From an uncultured Burkholderiales bacterium (GTDB lineage: Bacteria > Pseudomonadota > Gammaproteobacteria > Burkholderiales > Burkholderiaceae_C), in assembly GCA_937891665.1 (NCBI GenBank), contig CALAGS010000202.1, positions 1 to 64,000 on the forward strand: 64,000 bases of DNA, in the 5' to 3' direction. A program made the translations under genes and the position numbers. Position 1 is the first letter of the stretch, and the number at the start of each line of letters is the position of its first letter. Positions 1 to 10,535 of the stretch are shown one piece after another. The notes under the pieces were generated by a model that saw nothing but the letters and a program-made list of their open reading frames with translations, was not told the DNA's origin and made no database searches.

Positions 1-804
1 ACCGATTTAAATTCTCTGACCCAAGATGGTTTTGCAGGCGAGCACTTTGACACACTCATGTCTTGTTTGGCCTCTCGCACTGGCAACCCCCAAGATGCTT
101 GGGCCATTGACCATGCAGCACACATGTTGGCCTTGAAGGTGGCGCAGGCATCAGGTGTGAAACACTTTGTGTTGTTGTCTGCCATTTGCGTGCAAAAACC
201 TTTGCTCACGTTTCAGCATGCCAAACTGGCTTTCGAAGACGCTTTGGTGAAATCGGGCATGCGCTATGCCATCGTCAGACCCACCGCATTTTTCAAATCG
301 CTGTGCGGCCAAATTGAACGGGTTCGCAAAGGCAAGCCTTTTTTGTTGTTTGGGAATGGCCAACTGACAGCCTGTAAACCCATCAGCGACCAAGATTTGG
401 GCAATTACTTGGCGCAGTGCGTGACAGACCCTGCGCTGCACAATCGAATTTTGCCCATAGGCGGCCCAGGCCCTGCCATCACACCCTTGCAGCAAGGGGA
501 ATACTTGTTTTCATTGTTAGGCAAACCGCCCAAGTACAGCCATGTACCGGTGAAAATGATGGATGTCATCATCGGCGCTTTGTCTTTGTTGGGCCACCTC
601 ATACCGCCGTTGGCCAACAAAGCTGAATTGGCCCGAATTGGACGCTACTACGCCACCGAATCGATGTTGGTCTGGGATGAAACCCAATGCCGCTACGATG
701 CCGACGCCACACCTTCAACCGGCCAAGAAACGCTATGGGACTGCTACCAAGCCTTGGTGAGCGGCAAAACGTCCTTAGAACGCGGCGATCACGCAGTTTT
801 TTGA
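1..804 (+). CDS. bciA: Divinyl chlorophyllide 8-vinyl reductase-like NAD(P)-binding protein (BciA type), 5' end outside window
   Basis: Frame is open from base 1 (TDLNSLTQDGFAGEHFDTLMSCLASRTGNPQDAWAIDHAA), with SCLASRTG.P.DAWAID and IGRYYATESMLV motifs typical of BciA/DVR. Confidence 0.8.
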   Translation, partial: TDLNSLTQDGFAGEHFDTLMSCLASRTGNPQDAWAIDHAAHMLALKVAQASGVKHFVLLSAICVQKPLLTFQHAKLAFEDALVKSGMRYAIVRPTAFFKSLCGQIERVRKGKPFLLFGNGQLTACKPISDQDLGNYLAQCVTDPALHNRILPIGGPGPAITPLQQGEYLFSLLGKPPKYSHVPVKMMDVIIGALSLLGHLIPPLANKAELARIGRYYATESMLVWDETQCRYDADATPSTGQETLWDCYQALVSGKTSLERGDHAVF

Positions 805-849
805 GTCTAGCAACGACAGACTTGGCTTCTTTAGCGATAATCGAGGGTT

Positions 850-3800
850 TTGTCTGGCACCTCGATTTTGAACGCACCCAACGCCCCTGCAAGTCTCACT
901 GAACTGGAAGCTGCCAGGGAAAAAGTTCGCCTGTTAGAAGCCGCTTTGGCAGCAGCACGGCACGAGGCGGGCCTCATGACAGACGAAAACTCTGCAGAAG
1001 GTGCCTATTTGGCCAGCGCCCTGCGCCAAACGCACATCAGCGTGCGCGGGGCCCGCACGCACAACCTTAAAAACATCGACCTCGATATTCCCCGCAACCA
1101 ACTGGTGGTGATCACTGGCCTCAGCGGTTCTGGCAAATCGAGCTTGGCCTTTGACACCCTGTATGCCGAGGGTCAACGCCGTTATGTCGAAAGTTTGTCG
1201 GCTTATGCGCGTCAGTTTTTGCAACTGATGGACAAGCCTGATGTCGATTTGATTGAGGGCCTGTCGCCCGCTATTTCCATCGAACAAAAAGCCACCAGCC
1301 ACAACCCGCGCTCCACCGTAGGCACCGTGACCGAAATTCACGACTACTTGCGCTTGCTGTTTGCACGCGCTGGCACCCCTTACTGCCCTGATCACAACTT
1401 GGCGCTTCAAGCGCAAACCGTGAGCCAAATGGTCGACGCCGTTTTGGAGTTGCCCGAAGACACGCGACTCATGATCGTGGCACCCATTGCACGCGAACGC
1501 AAAGGCGAATTTGAAAAAGTTTTTGAGCAAATGCAAGCTTTGGGTTATGTGCGCTTTCGCATCAATGGTCAAACTTATGAAGTAGAAGATTTGCCTACGC
1601 TTAAGAAAACCGAAAAGCACGACATCGATGTGGTGGTCGACCGTCTCAAAATTCGCCACGAAGCAGAAGCGCCCGCGCGCGATGCACTGCGACAGCGCAT
1701 TGCCGAAAGTTTTGAAGCCGCCTTAAGGCTGGCAGAACAGCGTGCTATCGCGGTTGAAATGGACACGGGCAAAGAATACATGTTCAATGCCAAGTTTGCC
1801 TGCCCTGTGTGTCATTACTCGATTGCAGAACTCGAACCGCGCTTGTTCTCGTTCAACTCGCCCATGGGCGCTTGCACCACTTGCGATGGCCTGGGTACCA
1901 CCGAAGTGTTTGACATAGACCGCGTGGTGGCCTTTCCCAGTTTGAGCTTGGCCAGTGGCGCCATCAAGGGCTGGGACAGGCGCAATGGTTTTTACTTCAG
2001 CATGCTAGAGAGCTTGGCCAAGCATTACGCATTTGATGTAGAAGCACCTTTTGAATCTCTGCCAGAGCCAGTGCGCCACAATATTTTGTGGGGTTCGGGC
2101 GAAGAAGACATCAAGTTCAGTTACATCATGGAGTCGGGTGCTTCTAAGGGCAAAAAGGTGTCTAAAAAGCACCCCTTCGAAGGCATCATTCCCAACCTGA
2201 CGCGCAGGTACAAAGAAACCGATTCCAGCGTGGTTCGCGAAGACTTGGCGCGCATGCGGAGTCACCATGCTTGTGCAGATTGCAAGGGCACGCGTTTGCG
2301 CCGTGAAGCCCGCCATGTTCGGATCGGCGAAGGCACGCAAGCGCGCGCCATTTATGAAGTGAACCATGTCACTTTAGGCGAAGCCCAAACCTATTTTCAA
2401 AGCTTGAAACTGCATGGCGCCAAAGCCGAAATTGCAGACAAGGTGGTGTCTGAAATTGGCTCGCGCTTGAAGTTCTTGAACGATGTGGGCCTGAACTACT
2501 TAAGCCTCGACCGCAGTGCCGACACACTCTCAGGCGGTGAATCACAACGCATTCGCTTGGCCAGCCAAATTGGCTCGGGCCTGACAGGTGTGATGTATGT
2601 GCTCGATGAGCCCAGCATTGGTCTGCACCAACGCGACAACGATCGCCTCATTGGCACCCTGAAACATTTGCGCGACATTGGCAACAGCGTGTTGGTGGTC
2701 GAGCACGACGAAGACATGATTCGCATTGCCGACCATGTGATTGACATGGGGCCTGGTGCTGGCGTACATGGCGGCCGCGTGATGGCGCAAGGTACTTGCG
2801 CCGATATTTTGTTGGCGCCTGATTCATTGACCGGTCAATATTTGTCGGGCAGAAAAGCCATTCAAGTGCCGACCAAGCGCCATGCCCCTGGCAAAGACTT
2901 TATTGAAATTGTGGGCGCACAAGGCCACAATTTGAAAAACGTGCGAGCGGCTTTCCCTGTCGGACTTTTAACTTGCGTCACAGGTGTATCTGGCTCGGGC
3001 AAGTCCACCTTGGTGAATGAAACTTTGTACACCGCGGCAGCGCGCAGCATTCACCGTGCGCACGACGAACCCGCAGCGCACGAAGACATTCTGGGGCTTT
3101 ACCATTTTGACAAGGTCATCAACGTTGACCAGTCGCCCATTGGCCGCACACCGCGCAGCAACCCCGCTACTTACACTGGCATGTTCACGCACATACGCGA
3201 CCTCATGACCGAGGTGCCCGCTGCGCGCGAACGCGGCTATGGCCCCGGTCGCTTCAGCTTTAACGTCAGCGCTTCTAACGGCGGCGGACGCTGCGAAGCC
3301 TGTCAAGGCGACGGCATGGTGAAAGTGGAAATGCACTTCTTGCCCGACGTGTATGTGCCTTGCGATGTGTGCCACGGCCAACGTTACAACCGCGAAACTT
3401 TGGAAATTTTGTACAAGGGCAAAAACATTGCCCAAATGCTGGACATGACCGTTGAGGCGGCGTTTGAGTTTTTCAATGCGGTGCCCACCATTGCGCGAAA
3501 ACTGCAAACATTGCTCGATGTAGGGTTGAGCTACATCCGATTAGGCCAAGCTGCCACCACCTTGTCGGGCGGTGAAGCACAGCGGGTGAAACTGGCACTG
3601 GAATTGTCCAAGCGCGATACGGGTCGTACGCTTTATATTTTGGACGAGCCCACAACCGGTTTGCACTTTGCCGACATTGCCTTGTTGCTCAAAGTTTTGC
3701 ACCAACTTCGCGATGCAGGCAACACCATTGTGGTCATTGAGCACAACCTCGATGTGATCAAAACCGCCGATTGGTTAATCGACATGGGCCCTGAAGGTGG

Positions 3801-3903
3801 CTCGGGCGGCGGTACGGTGGTGGGAGTGGGTACGCCCGAAACACTGGCGCAAAATCCAGCCAGCTTTACTGGTCGCTACTTAAAACGTTTGCTTGATCAA
3901 TAA
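850..3903 (+). CDS. uvrA: Excinuclease ABC subunit A (true start may be 976)
   Basis: Two ABC ATPase domains ([48 protein letters not shown]) and CxxC zinc motifs. Confidence 0.97.
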   Translation: MSGTSILNAPNAPASLTELEAAREKVRLLEAALAAARHEAGLMTDENSAEGAYLASALRQTHISVRGARTHNLKNIDLDIPRNQLVVITGLSGSGKSSLAFDTLYAEGQRRYVESLSAYARQFLQLMDKPDVDLIEGLSPAISIEQKATSHNPRSTVGTVTEIHDYLRLLFARAGTPYCPDHNLALQAQTVSQMVDAVLELPEDTRLMIVAPIARERKGEFEKVFEQMQALGYVRFRINGQTYEVEDLPTLKKTEKHDIDVVVDRLKIRHEAEAPARDALRQRIAESFEAALRLAEQRAIAVEMDTGKEYMFNAKFACPVCHYSIAELEPRLFSFNSPMGACTTCDGLGTTEVFDIDRVVAFPSLSLASGAIKGWDRRNGFYFSMLESLAKHYAFDVEAPFESLPEPVRHNILWGSGEEDIKFSYIMESGASKGKKVSKKHPFEGIIPNLTRRYKETDSSVVREDLARMRSHHACADCKGTRLRREARHVRIGEGTQARAIYEVNHVTLGEAQTYFQSLKLHGAKAEIADKVVSEIGSRLKFLNDVGLNYLSLDRSADTLSGGESQRIRLASQIGSGLTGVMYVLDEPSIGLHQRDNDRLIGTLKHLRDIGNSVLVVEHDEDMIRIADHVIDMGPGAGVHGGRVMAQGTCADILLAPDSLTGQYLSGRKAIQVPTKRHAPGKDFIEIVGAQGHNLKNVRAAFPVGLLTCVTGVSGSGKSTLVNETLYTAAARSIHRAHDEPAAHEDILGLYHFDKVINVDQSPIGRTPRSNPATYTGMFTHIRDLMTEVPAARERGYGPGRFSFNVSASNGGGRCEACQGDGMVKVEMHFLPDVYVPCDVCHGQRYNRETLEILYKGKNIAQMLDMTVEAAFEFFNAVPTIARKLQTLLDVGLSYIRLGQAATTLSGGEAQRVKLALELSKRDTGRTLYILDEPTTGLHFADIALLLKVLHQLRDAGNTIVVIEHNLDVIKTADWLIDMGPEGGSGGGTVVGVGTPETLAQNPASFTGRYLKRLLDQ

Positions 3904-4746
3904 TCAAGCCTGCGTGGCTGCTTTGAGAAGGTCGCGCGTGCGCAAAGCTTCTTGGCGTGCCGCTTGCGCAAAATCACTGCCCGATGAGGCATACAAAATT
4001 GCGCGAGATGAACTCACAATGACCGCACCGGTGGTGGCGCCATGGCTTTGTCGATAACCCGCCTTGATGGTGGCCACGGCATCACCGCCTTGAGCACCTA
4101 CACCCGGAATAAGCAATGGCAAGGTGGGCGCCAAACTGCGCACACGCTCAATTTCAGCAGGGTAGGTGGCGCCCACCACCAAACCCAATTGGCCATTCAA
4201 GTTCCAAGGTCCTTGCGCTAGCTTTGCAATGTGCTCGTACATCAAAGGCTGGCCTTCCACAGATGCCAAGCGTTGGTTTTGCAAATCATCGCCACCTGGG
4301 TTGGAGGTACGGCAGAGCAAGAAAGCACCTTTACCGTGGTATTTCAAATAGGGTTGCACCGAGTCAAAGCCCATGAAGGGTGACAAAGTGACCGCATCCG
4401 CGTCATAACGCTCAAACGCTTCTTTGGCATATTGCTCGGCGGTAGAACCAATGTCGCCGCGCTTGGCGTCCAAAATAACCGGCACATGCGGTGCATTGCG
4501 GCGCATGTGTGCCATGAGTTTTTCCAATTGGTCTTCGGCGCGGTGCGCAGCGAAGTAAGCAATTTGGGGCTTGAAGGCAATGGCCAAGTCGGCCGTGGCA
4601 TCGACAATCTGCGCGCAAAAATCGTAAATCTTGCTTGCGTCGCCCTTCATGCCAGCGGGAAACTTGTTGGGTTCGGGGTCGAGGCCCACACACAACAGGG
4701 AGCCGTTTTGGCGCTCAGCGCCTTTCAGTTGTTCTAAGAAGGTCAT
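3904..4746 (-). CDS. pyrF: Orotidine 5'-phosphate decarboxylase (type 2)
   Basis: [40 protein letters not shown] motifs. Confidence 0.95.
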   Translation of the reverse strand: MTFLEQLKGAERQNGSLLCVGLDPEPNKFPAGMKGDASKIYDFCAQIVDATADLAIAFKPQIAYFAAHRAEDQLEKLMAHMRRNAPHVPVILDAKRGDIGSTAEQYAKEAFERYDADAVTLSPFMGFDSVQPYLKYHGKGAFLLCRTSNPGGDDLQNQRLASVEGQPLMYEHIAKLAQGPWNLNGQLGLVVGATYPAEIERVRSLAPTLPLLIPGVGAQGGDAVATIKAGYRQSHGATTGAVIVSSSRAILYASSGSDFAQAARQEALRTRDLLKAATQA

Positions 4747-4822
4747 GGGTCGATTTTAAAGGCTCAAGTGGCTCGACCCAAGCTCACGACCTATTCCATG
4801 ATTTGGCACTAAGATCAACCCT

Positions 4823-5728
4823 ATGCATTCACTCACTAAACGCCAATGGGTGCTGTTGGCACTTCTCACCCTAGTTTGGGGCCTGAACTGGCCTGTATTG
4901 AAACTGGGTGTCACAGGTTTCCCGCCCCTCACCTTTCGAATGCTGTGCTTGCTCATTGGCACACCCGTGTTGGGGCTTGGCCTTTTAGCCATGAAGGTGC
5001 CTTTTCGTATTCCCCGACAGTACTGGCGTGAGTTGTTGGTGCTGGCCATTTTCAACATGTTCATTTGGCATGCCTTGATCATCTTGGCCGTGCAGTATTT
5101 GTCCAGTGGCAGATCGGCCATTTTGGGTTACACCATGCCCATCTTCTCAGCCTTGATTGGTGCGCTTGTGTTCCACAATCAACTGAGCAAACGCGCGTGG
5201 GGTGGCGTGGCCGCTGCAGGGCTGGGTGTTGTTCTGTTGCTTTGGCACGAATTGGCCAACCTTTCAGGCAAGCCTGTGGGCGTGGTATTGGCATTGGTGG
5301 CTGCCAGCACGTGGGCTTTGGGAACCCAAATGCTGCGCAGAACCACCATCCCTTTACCGACCCTCACACTTTCTTTTTGGATGACCGCCATGACCACCTT
5401 GGTTATGACGGTCTTGGCCTTTGTTTTTGAGTCAGACAGGTGGCAAGAGCCGACAAGCACCCATTGGGCCGCCATTCTCTTCAACGCCTTCTTGGTGTTT
5501 GGTTTTGCACACGCCGCATGGTTTTATTTGGCTCGCGTTTTACCACCCGTGGCCTCCACCTTGAGTGTCATGATGATTCCCATCTTGGGTGTGTTCAGCG
5601 GCGCTTGGGCCTTGAACGAAATCTTGCATTGGCAAGACTGGGCAGCGATGGGCCTGATGGTCGTTTCGATTGCCAGTGTGCTCTGGCCGTCAAAGCCTGC
5701 AAATGACGCAAAAACCGAAGGCACTTAA
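4823..5728 (+). CDS. EamA/DMT family transporter
   Basis: About 10 hydrophobic segments, N-terminal LTLVWGLNWPVLKLG typical of EamA domains. Confidence 0.85.
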   Translation: MHSLTKRQWVLLALLTLVWGLNWPVLKLGVTGFPPLTFRMLCLLIGTPVLGLGLLAMKVPFRIPRQYWRELLVLAIFNMFIWHALIILAVQYLSSGRSAILGYTMPIFSALIGALVFHNQLSKRAWGGVAAAGLGVVLLLWHELANLSGKPVGVVLALVAASTWALGTQMLRRTTIPLPTLTLSFWMTAMTTLVMTVLAFVFESDRWQEPTSTHWAAILFNAFLVFGFAHAAWFYLARVLPPVASTLSVMMIPILGVFSGAWALNEILHWQDWAAMGLMVVSIASVLWPSKPANDAKTEGT

Positions 5729-5763
5729 GACCCCTCAGTGGTTGCGAAGATGAACCGATTCGC

Positions 5764-6594
5764 TTAGGTGTTTGTCGACTTCACCAAACTGGCAGCCACA
5801 CACAAATCGGCCCAGGCCTTGGCTTTGTCGGCTTGATTGCGCAGCAAGTAAGCAGGTGGGTACGTCACCACCACAGGCACACCCCTGAAGCTTTGAACTT
5901 GTGAGCGCAACTTGCCCAAGGGCTCTGCACTTTGCAACAAAGCCAGCGCAGCTGTTCTGCCCATGGCCAAGATGACTTTGGGTTGAACCAGCTCAACTTG
6001 CCGTGCCAAATAAGTGGCGCAATGCGACACCTCGACTTGGCTGGCATTGCGGCCAACGGGGGTGCGACATTTCAAAGCGTGCGTCAAATAAACTTGCTCC
6101 CGCGTGAGGCTGAGCGCCTTCAACATGTTGTCAAGCAATTGGCCTGAAGGTCCTGCAAAACTTTGCGCCGCTTTGTCTTCATCCTCGCCTGGCGCATCGC
6201 CCACAATCATCCAATCGGCAGAAGCCAAGCCCTCTCCCAAAATAGCTTGCTGGCGAGATTGGCTCAGGCCACAGCCTGTGCAAGAGGCAACGGCTGATTG
6301 CAGTTGCTCCCAGTCCATGTTGGCAATGCCTTCTGGCAATTGCGAAATATCGACAATGGGAACCGACAGCATTTGCGGTGCACTGGCAACAGGTAAGGTT
6401 TCAGGTGCAGGTGCAGGTGCATCAGCATGTGGCATATCAGATACTTGTGCTTGTGCAAGCTTGGCAGGCACGGCGCGAACTGTTTGCGGCATCCAAACAC
6501 GCACACCCATTTCCGCCAACATGGCTCGTTGGCGATCGTCCAGTTCAAAACGCGTGGCGTTTTCATCCAACGGGGCCGTTGTATCTTCAGTCAT
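5764..6594 (-). CDS. Uracil-DNA glycosylase family 4/5
   Basis: CTGCGLSQSRQQAILGEG, VGDAPGEDEDK..PFxGPSGQLLDNML motifs. Confidence 0.9.
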   Translation of the reverse strand: MTEDTTAPLDENATRFELDDRQRAMLAEMGVRVWMPQTVRAVPAKLAQAQVSDMPHADAPAPAPETLPVASAPQMLSVPIVDISQLPEGIANMDWEQLQSAVASCTGCGLSQSRQQAILGEGLASADWMIVGDAPGEDEDKAAQSFAGPSGQLLDNMLKALSLTREQVYLTHALKCRTPVGRNASQVEVSHCATYLARQVELVQPKVILAMGRTAALALLQSAEPLGKLRSQVQSFRGVPVVVTYPPAYLLRNQADKAKAWADLCVAASLVKSTNT

Positions 6595-6597
6595 TGC

Positions 6598-7095
6598 TTA
6601 GGCTTTAAGGGACATGCTCATGACCACCGCAGACTCTCGGGTGGTTCTACCAGCAGGATAGTAATCTTTTCTCAAACCCACTTGTTGAAAGCCAAAACTT
6701 TGGTACAAATTCAAGGCGGGTGCATTGCTTTCACGCACTTCAAGCCACAGCCAGCTTGCGCCATTGGCTTGAGACCACAGGCTCAAGGATTGCATCAAAC
6801 AACGCGCCCAACCTTGTCGCTGAAAGGGCGGCGCTACGGTAATGTTGAGCAAATGAACTTCGTCAATGACCTGCATTGCAACAAAGTAGCCCACCAAATG
6901 CTCACCCGCTACCAAACGGTGAGCCACATAACCGGCCTTCAAGGCATCTTTGAAATTTCCCAATGTCCAAGCGTGGCTGTAAGCAGATTGTTCAACCGCC
7001 ACCACCGCTTCTAAATCGGCCTCGGTCATGCTGAGCAGCTGCACCTGAATCTCAGGTGTCAGCATTTGCTTGAGTTCTGGCAGCCACAGGTTCAT
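6598..7095 (-). CDS. rimI: Ribosomal protein S18-alanine N-acetyltransferase
   Basis: GNAT domain; start set at MNLWLPELK so that it overlaps the tsaB stop by 4 nt. Confidence 0.88.
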   Translation of the reverse strand: MNLWLPELKQMLTPEIQVQLLSMTEADLEAVVAVEQSAYSHAWTLGNFKDALKAGYVAHRLVAGEHLVGYFVAMQVIDEVHLLNITVAPPFQRQGWARCLMQSLSLWSQANGASWLWLEVRESNAPALNLYQSFGFQQVGLRKDYYPAGRTTRESAVVMSMSLKA

Positions 7096-7892
7096 GTTGG
7101 GGGTGCGCTTGTGGTGGCTGCCGATGAATTGGCAAGGGCTTCTGCTTTGGCCAGTTTGATGGCGTCGCGTTCTGCTGTGGTCTGCGCCACCTTGTCGCGA
7201 ATGTAGAGGGGCTGAACCCACTCGGGCGCAACAGCTTCTTGGTTGGCCCACAAGGCGGAGGCCATGCGCAGCAAAGCCAACGCGTTCGGCACTGCGGCAA
7301 CACAAGACACGGGAACACCGCCCACTGCAAATTCATGCAAAGGAAAGCGGTCTTTGTAGACGTCAAAGCCGTTACCTGCCAGCACCAGCTTGGGCAACTT
7401 CATGCGGCTTAACTGCGCCGCCATTGCTTCGGGTGGGCCAACTTGCAAGGGCTGCACAGATGTCCATTGTGATGTTGCAGCATGCCACGCATACACACCC
7501 ACATAAATTTCGCCCATGCGAGCGTCCATCACTGAAGCAATGTGCCAGTCTTGCGCAGGCGCAAGTGATTGCCTTGCATCTTCTGCCACAGCCTTCAAAC
7601 TGTCGACAGGAATGACTTTCAAATTGGCCCCCAACGCAAGGCCTTGCGCCACCGCACAGGCCGTTCTGAGTCCGGTGAAAGAGCCTGGGCCTTGGCCTAC
7701 CACCAAGGCTGTCAAATCAGAAAGTTGCAATTGCGCTTGCGCAAGCAAAGCATGGACCGTGGGAATCAATTGAGCCGAGGCATTGGCACCCCCCACGCCA
7801 TGGTGATGCCAAGTTTGTGGGCCGTTCGACAAGGCAATCGACATCATGTCGGTGCTGGTGTCAAAGGCCAAAAATTTCAAGGCTTGGGTCAT
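7092..7892 (-). CDS. tsaB: tRNA threonylcarbamoyladenosine biosynthesis protein TsaB
   Basis: LAFDTSTD..SIAL, VGQGPGSFTGLRT motifs; adjacent to rimI. Confidence 0.93.
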   Translation of the reverse strand: MTQALKFLAFDTSTDMMSIALSNGPQTWHHHGVGGANASAQLIPTVHALLAQAQLQLSDLTALVVGQGPGSFTGLRTACAVAQGLALGANLKVIPVDSLKAVAEDARQSLAPAQDWHIASVMDARMGEIYVGVYAWHAATSQWTSVQPLQVGPPEAMAAQLSRMKLPKLVLAGNGFDVYKDRFPLHEFAVGGVPVSCVAAVPNALALLRMASALWANQEAVAPEWVQPLYIRDKVAQTTAERDAIKLAKAEALANSSAATTSAPPT

Positions 7893-7896
7893 CGCA

Positions 7897-8859
7897 TCAA
7901 GGTTTCAAAAGGGAGGATTTGACCACGGCTTGCCGTACGCCAAACAAGATACCGCCCGTGACCAACGCCAAGCCGGCCCATAAGTTCCAAGACAGAGGTT
8001 CTCCTAAAAATACCACAGCACCCAAGGCTGACAAGCCTGGTACCAAGGCCGTGATCATGGTGGACTTGACCGGGCCAAACGTGCGAATCATTTGCGTGAA
8101 GGTGATGCCTGAAATGACCACCGATCCCACGCCCTGAAAAACGGCTTGAAACAAAATTTCAGCCCATGAGGCTTGTGCCATGTGGCTTGGCAATACGTTC
8201 AAGTTAACGAGCAAGGCATAAGCAGGGACAAAGCTCACAAGTGCAAAAGCCGTGATGGCCATGGTGGCTCGCACGGCATCTAGGCCATAGTGCCGCACGG
8301 TGACGCTGTAGGCCGACCAACAAAATGCAGCCGTGATGAATAAAAGGTCCCCTATCCAAACATCGCCGCCATCAAAGGCTTTGAGCAAACTTAAGCCACC
8401 CACCAAAATGTCGCCGCACACAATCATGCCCAAACCAATGGCGCGATTCAGACCAATGTGTTCACGCAAAAACAGCCACATCAGCAAAGTGGTCCACAAC
8501 GGCAAACTGCCTGGCATGAGCACTGAGGCATGCCCTGCAGGCGCATAAAAAAAGCCGATGTAAGCCAGTAAAGAGTACAAAAATCCACCTAACATGCCCG
8601 CCTGCACAGTGACGCGCAATGGCAAGGGCGACAAACCAAACAAGGAGCCCACTTTTTCGCCGCGTTGTCTGGCTTCGCGCATCAGCCACCAAGCCCAGGG
8701 CAAGAGCACGCTGCTAGCGCCCAAGATGCGCGCACATGCAATGTCCAAAGGCAAAAGTACGTGCGATGCGGAGGCCCGCGCCACAATGATGAAAGAAGTC
8801 CAAATGAGAACCGTGATCACGGCCGCCAAACGGCCGATGCTGAGCTGAGAAAATGCCAT
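7897..8859 (-). CDS. EamA/DMT family transporter
   Basis: Two EamA-like repeats, multiple hydrophobic segments. Confidence 0.85.
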   Translation of the reverse strand: MAFSQLSIGRLAAVITVLIWTSFIIVARASASHVLLPLDIACARILGASSVLLPWAWWLMREARQRGEKVGSLFGLSPLPLRVTVQAGMLGGFLYSLLAYIGFFYAPAGHASVLMPGSLPLWTTLLMWLFLREHIGLNRAIGLGMIVCGDILVGGLSLLKAFDGGDVWIGDLLFITAAFCWSAYSVTVRHYGLDAVRATMAITAFALVSFVPAYALLVNLNVLPSHMAQASWAEILFQAVFQGVGSVVISGITFTQMIRTFGPVKSTMITALVPGLSALGAVVFLGEPLSWNLWAGLALVTGGILFGVRQAVVKSSLLKP

Positions 8860-8917
8860 GGCCCAATGATACGTCCTAGCAGTGAAGCAAAGGGAAAAGG
8901 GAGGCTAGACTTCAGGG

Positions 8918-10402
8918 ATGCGCAGATCTCGTTTCCAGTTTTTTCTTCAGACAGGTTTGGCCGTGGTCTTGGCATTTCAATGTTTGGCTTTAACAGCCAA
9001 GCCCCAGGTCAAACAAGCTGAAAACCCACGGGTTCCAGAACCCGTCGTTCAGGCCTTCAAACAAGCCAATGTCCCCATGAGTGCTGTGAGCATCATGGTC
9101 ACACCCTTGAACAACGCGTCATCAAGCGCGAGCACCTCTAAGCCCCGACTCAGTCTACAGGCCAATGCAGAGATGAATCCGGCTTCAGTCATGAAGCTCA
9201 TCACCACCTCAGCAGGCTTGTCTCTTTTGGGGCCCGACTTCACTTGGCGCAACAAAGTGTGGGTCGATGGCCCCATCAAAGACGGCATTTTGCAAGGCAA
9301 TCTGTATTTGAAAGGCAGCGGCGATCCCAAGTTGGTCGTAGAGCGCCTGCAAACTTTGCTACAAGAAGTGATGGCCAAAGGCCTTCGCGAAGTGAAAGGC
9401 GACATCGTTTTAGATGGCAGTGTGTTTGACCTGCCCAATCAAAATCCTGCCAGCTTTGACGATGAGCCGCTGCGGCCCTACAACGTTGCACCGCAAGGTT
9501 TTTTGCTGAACTTCAATGCCATGCTGTTCAAGTTCACGCCCGATGCCGCTCGCGCTGAAGCCAAGGTTGAAAGCGAGCCACCGCTGGCCAATGTTCAATG
9601 GCCTAGCAGCGTGCCCTTGTCCGCCGGTCCATGCCAGGATTGGCGAACGCAGCTGCGTGCCGACTTTTCCAAAGCCGATAGCGTGCGCTTCAATGGCACT
9701 TACCCCAAAGCGTGTGGTGAACAAAAGTGGCCCGTGGCTTATATTGAACCGCAATCTTTTGCGCCGCGCATGGTGCAAGCCATGTGGCGCCAAGCGGGGG
9801 GCCAACTCAAGGGACAAGTGCGCCATGGCCTAACGCCGACGCAAGTGACGCTATGGCATGAAGCGCCTTCGCTGCCCTTGAGCGATATCGTGGCAGACAT
9901 CAACAAGCTTTCCAACAACGTGATGGCGCAGCAGTTGTTTCTGACTTTGTCGAGCCAGCAAGGCGCCGGCAATTTTGCAGCATCCAAACAAGTTGTCATG
10001 CAATGGTGGGCGAAAAACATGCCGGGTCACAAGGCACCCGTGATAGACAACGGTTCTGGGCTTTCACGCGAGGAAAGAAGCAGTGCGCAGGCTCTGACTG
10101 CCTTGCTTCAACTGGCTGCACAAAGCAACTATGCCAATGCTTTGCAAAACTCTTTGGCCATTGCGGGCGTCGATGGCACCGTGGTGCGATTAAGAGATCG
10201 GCAGCCCAACTCTGTGGCGATTGGGCGTGCAAAGCTCAAGTCGGGCAGCCTTCGAGATGTCGCCTCGTTGGCCGGATACGTCGAGGGCTTAAGCGGGCAG
10301 TCCTATGTCTTTGTGGTGATTGTGAATCACCCCAATGCCAATGCGACTCGGCTGGCCTTGGACAAGCTTCTTGAGTGGACTGTTCAAGACCAGAAAAAAT
10401 GA
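8918..10402 (+). CDS. dacB: D-alanyl-D-alanine carboxypeptidase/endopeptidase (PBP4)
   Basis: NPASVMKLITT (SxxK), LSNNVMAQQL (SxN), KSGSLRDV (KSG) motifs. Confidence 0.92.
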   Translation: MRRSRFQFFLQTGLAVVLAFQCLALTAKPQVKQAENPRVPEPVVQAFKQANVPMSAVSIMVTPLNNASSSASTSKPRLSLQANAEMNPASVMKLITTSAGLSLLGPDFTWRNKVWVDGPIKDGILQGNLYLKGSGDPKLVVERLQTLLQEVMAKGLREVKGDIVLDGSVFDLPNQNPASFDDEPLRPYNVAPQGFLLNFNAMLFKFTPDAARAEAKVESEPPLANVQWPSSVPLSAGPCQDWRTQLRADFSKADSVRFNGTYPKACGEQKWPVAYIEPQSFAPRMVQAMWRQAGGQLKGQVRHGLTPTQVTLWHEAPSLPLSDIVADINKLSNNVMAQQLFLTLSSQQGAGNFAASKQVVMQWWAKNMPGHKAPVIDNGSGLSREERSSAQALTALLQLAAQSNYANALQNSLAIAGVDGTVVRLRDRQPNSVAIGRAKLKSGSLRDVASLAGYVEGLSGQSYVFVVIVNHPNANATRLALDKLLEWTVQDQKK

Positions 10403-10475
10403 TCGCTGAAAAGTCTTCCTGAAGACTAGTACTTACCCCATCACTCTAGGCCTTGCCACTGCTTAAGATCAGCTT

Positions 10476-10497
10476 AAAAGAACGGGCGTTCTTTTTT
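10476..10497 (+). terminator. Rho-independent terminator downstream of dacB
   Basis: AAAAGAAC-GGGC-GTTCTTTTTT hairpin plus T run. Confidence 0.7.
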
Positions 10498-10535
10498 AAA
10501 ACGTCTCAACGACAAGCAAAGCAAAGAGGTGAAAG

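Noticed and set aside
934-1659. 241-aa minus-strand ORF inside uvrA
   Set aside because: Fully antisense to a clearly conserved uvrA; low-complexity shadow ORF typical of GC-skewed codon usage.
10476-10497. GAAC-N4-GTTC resembling the composite operator
   Set aside because: Spacing differs (N4), only one pair, followed by a T run; best explained as the dacB terminator.
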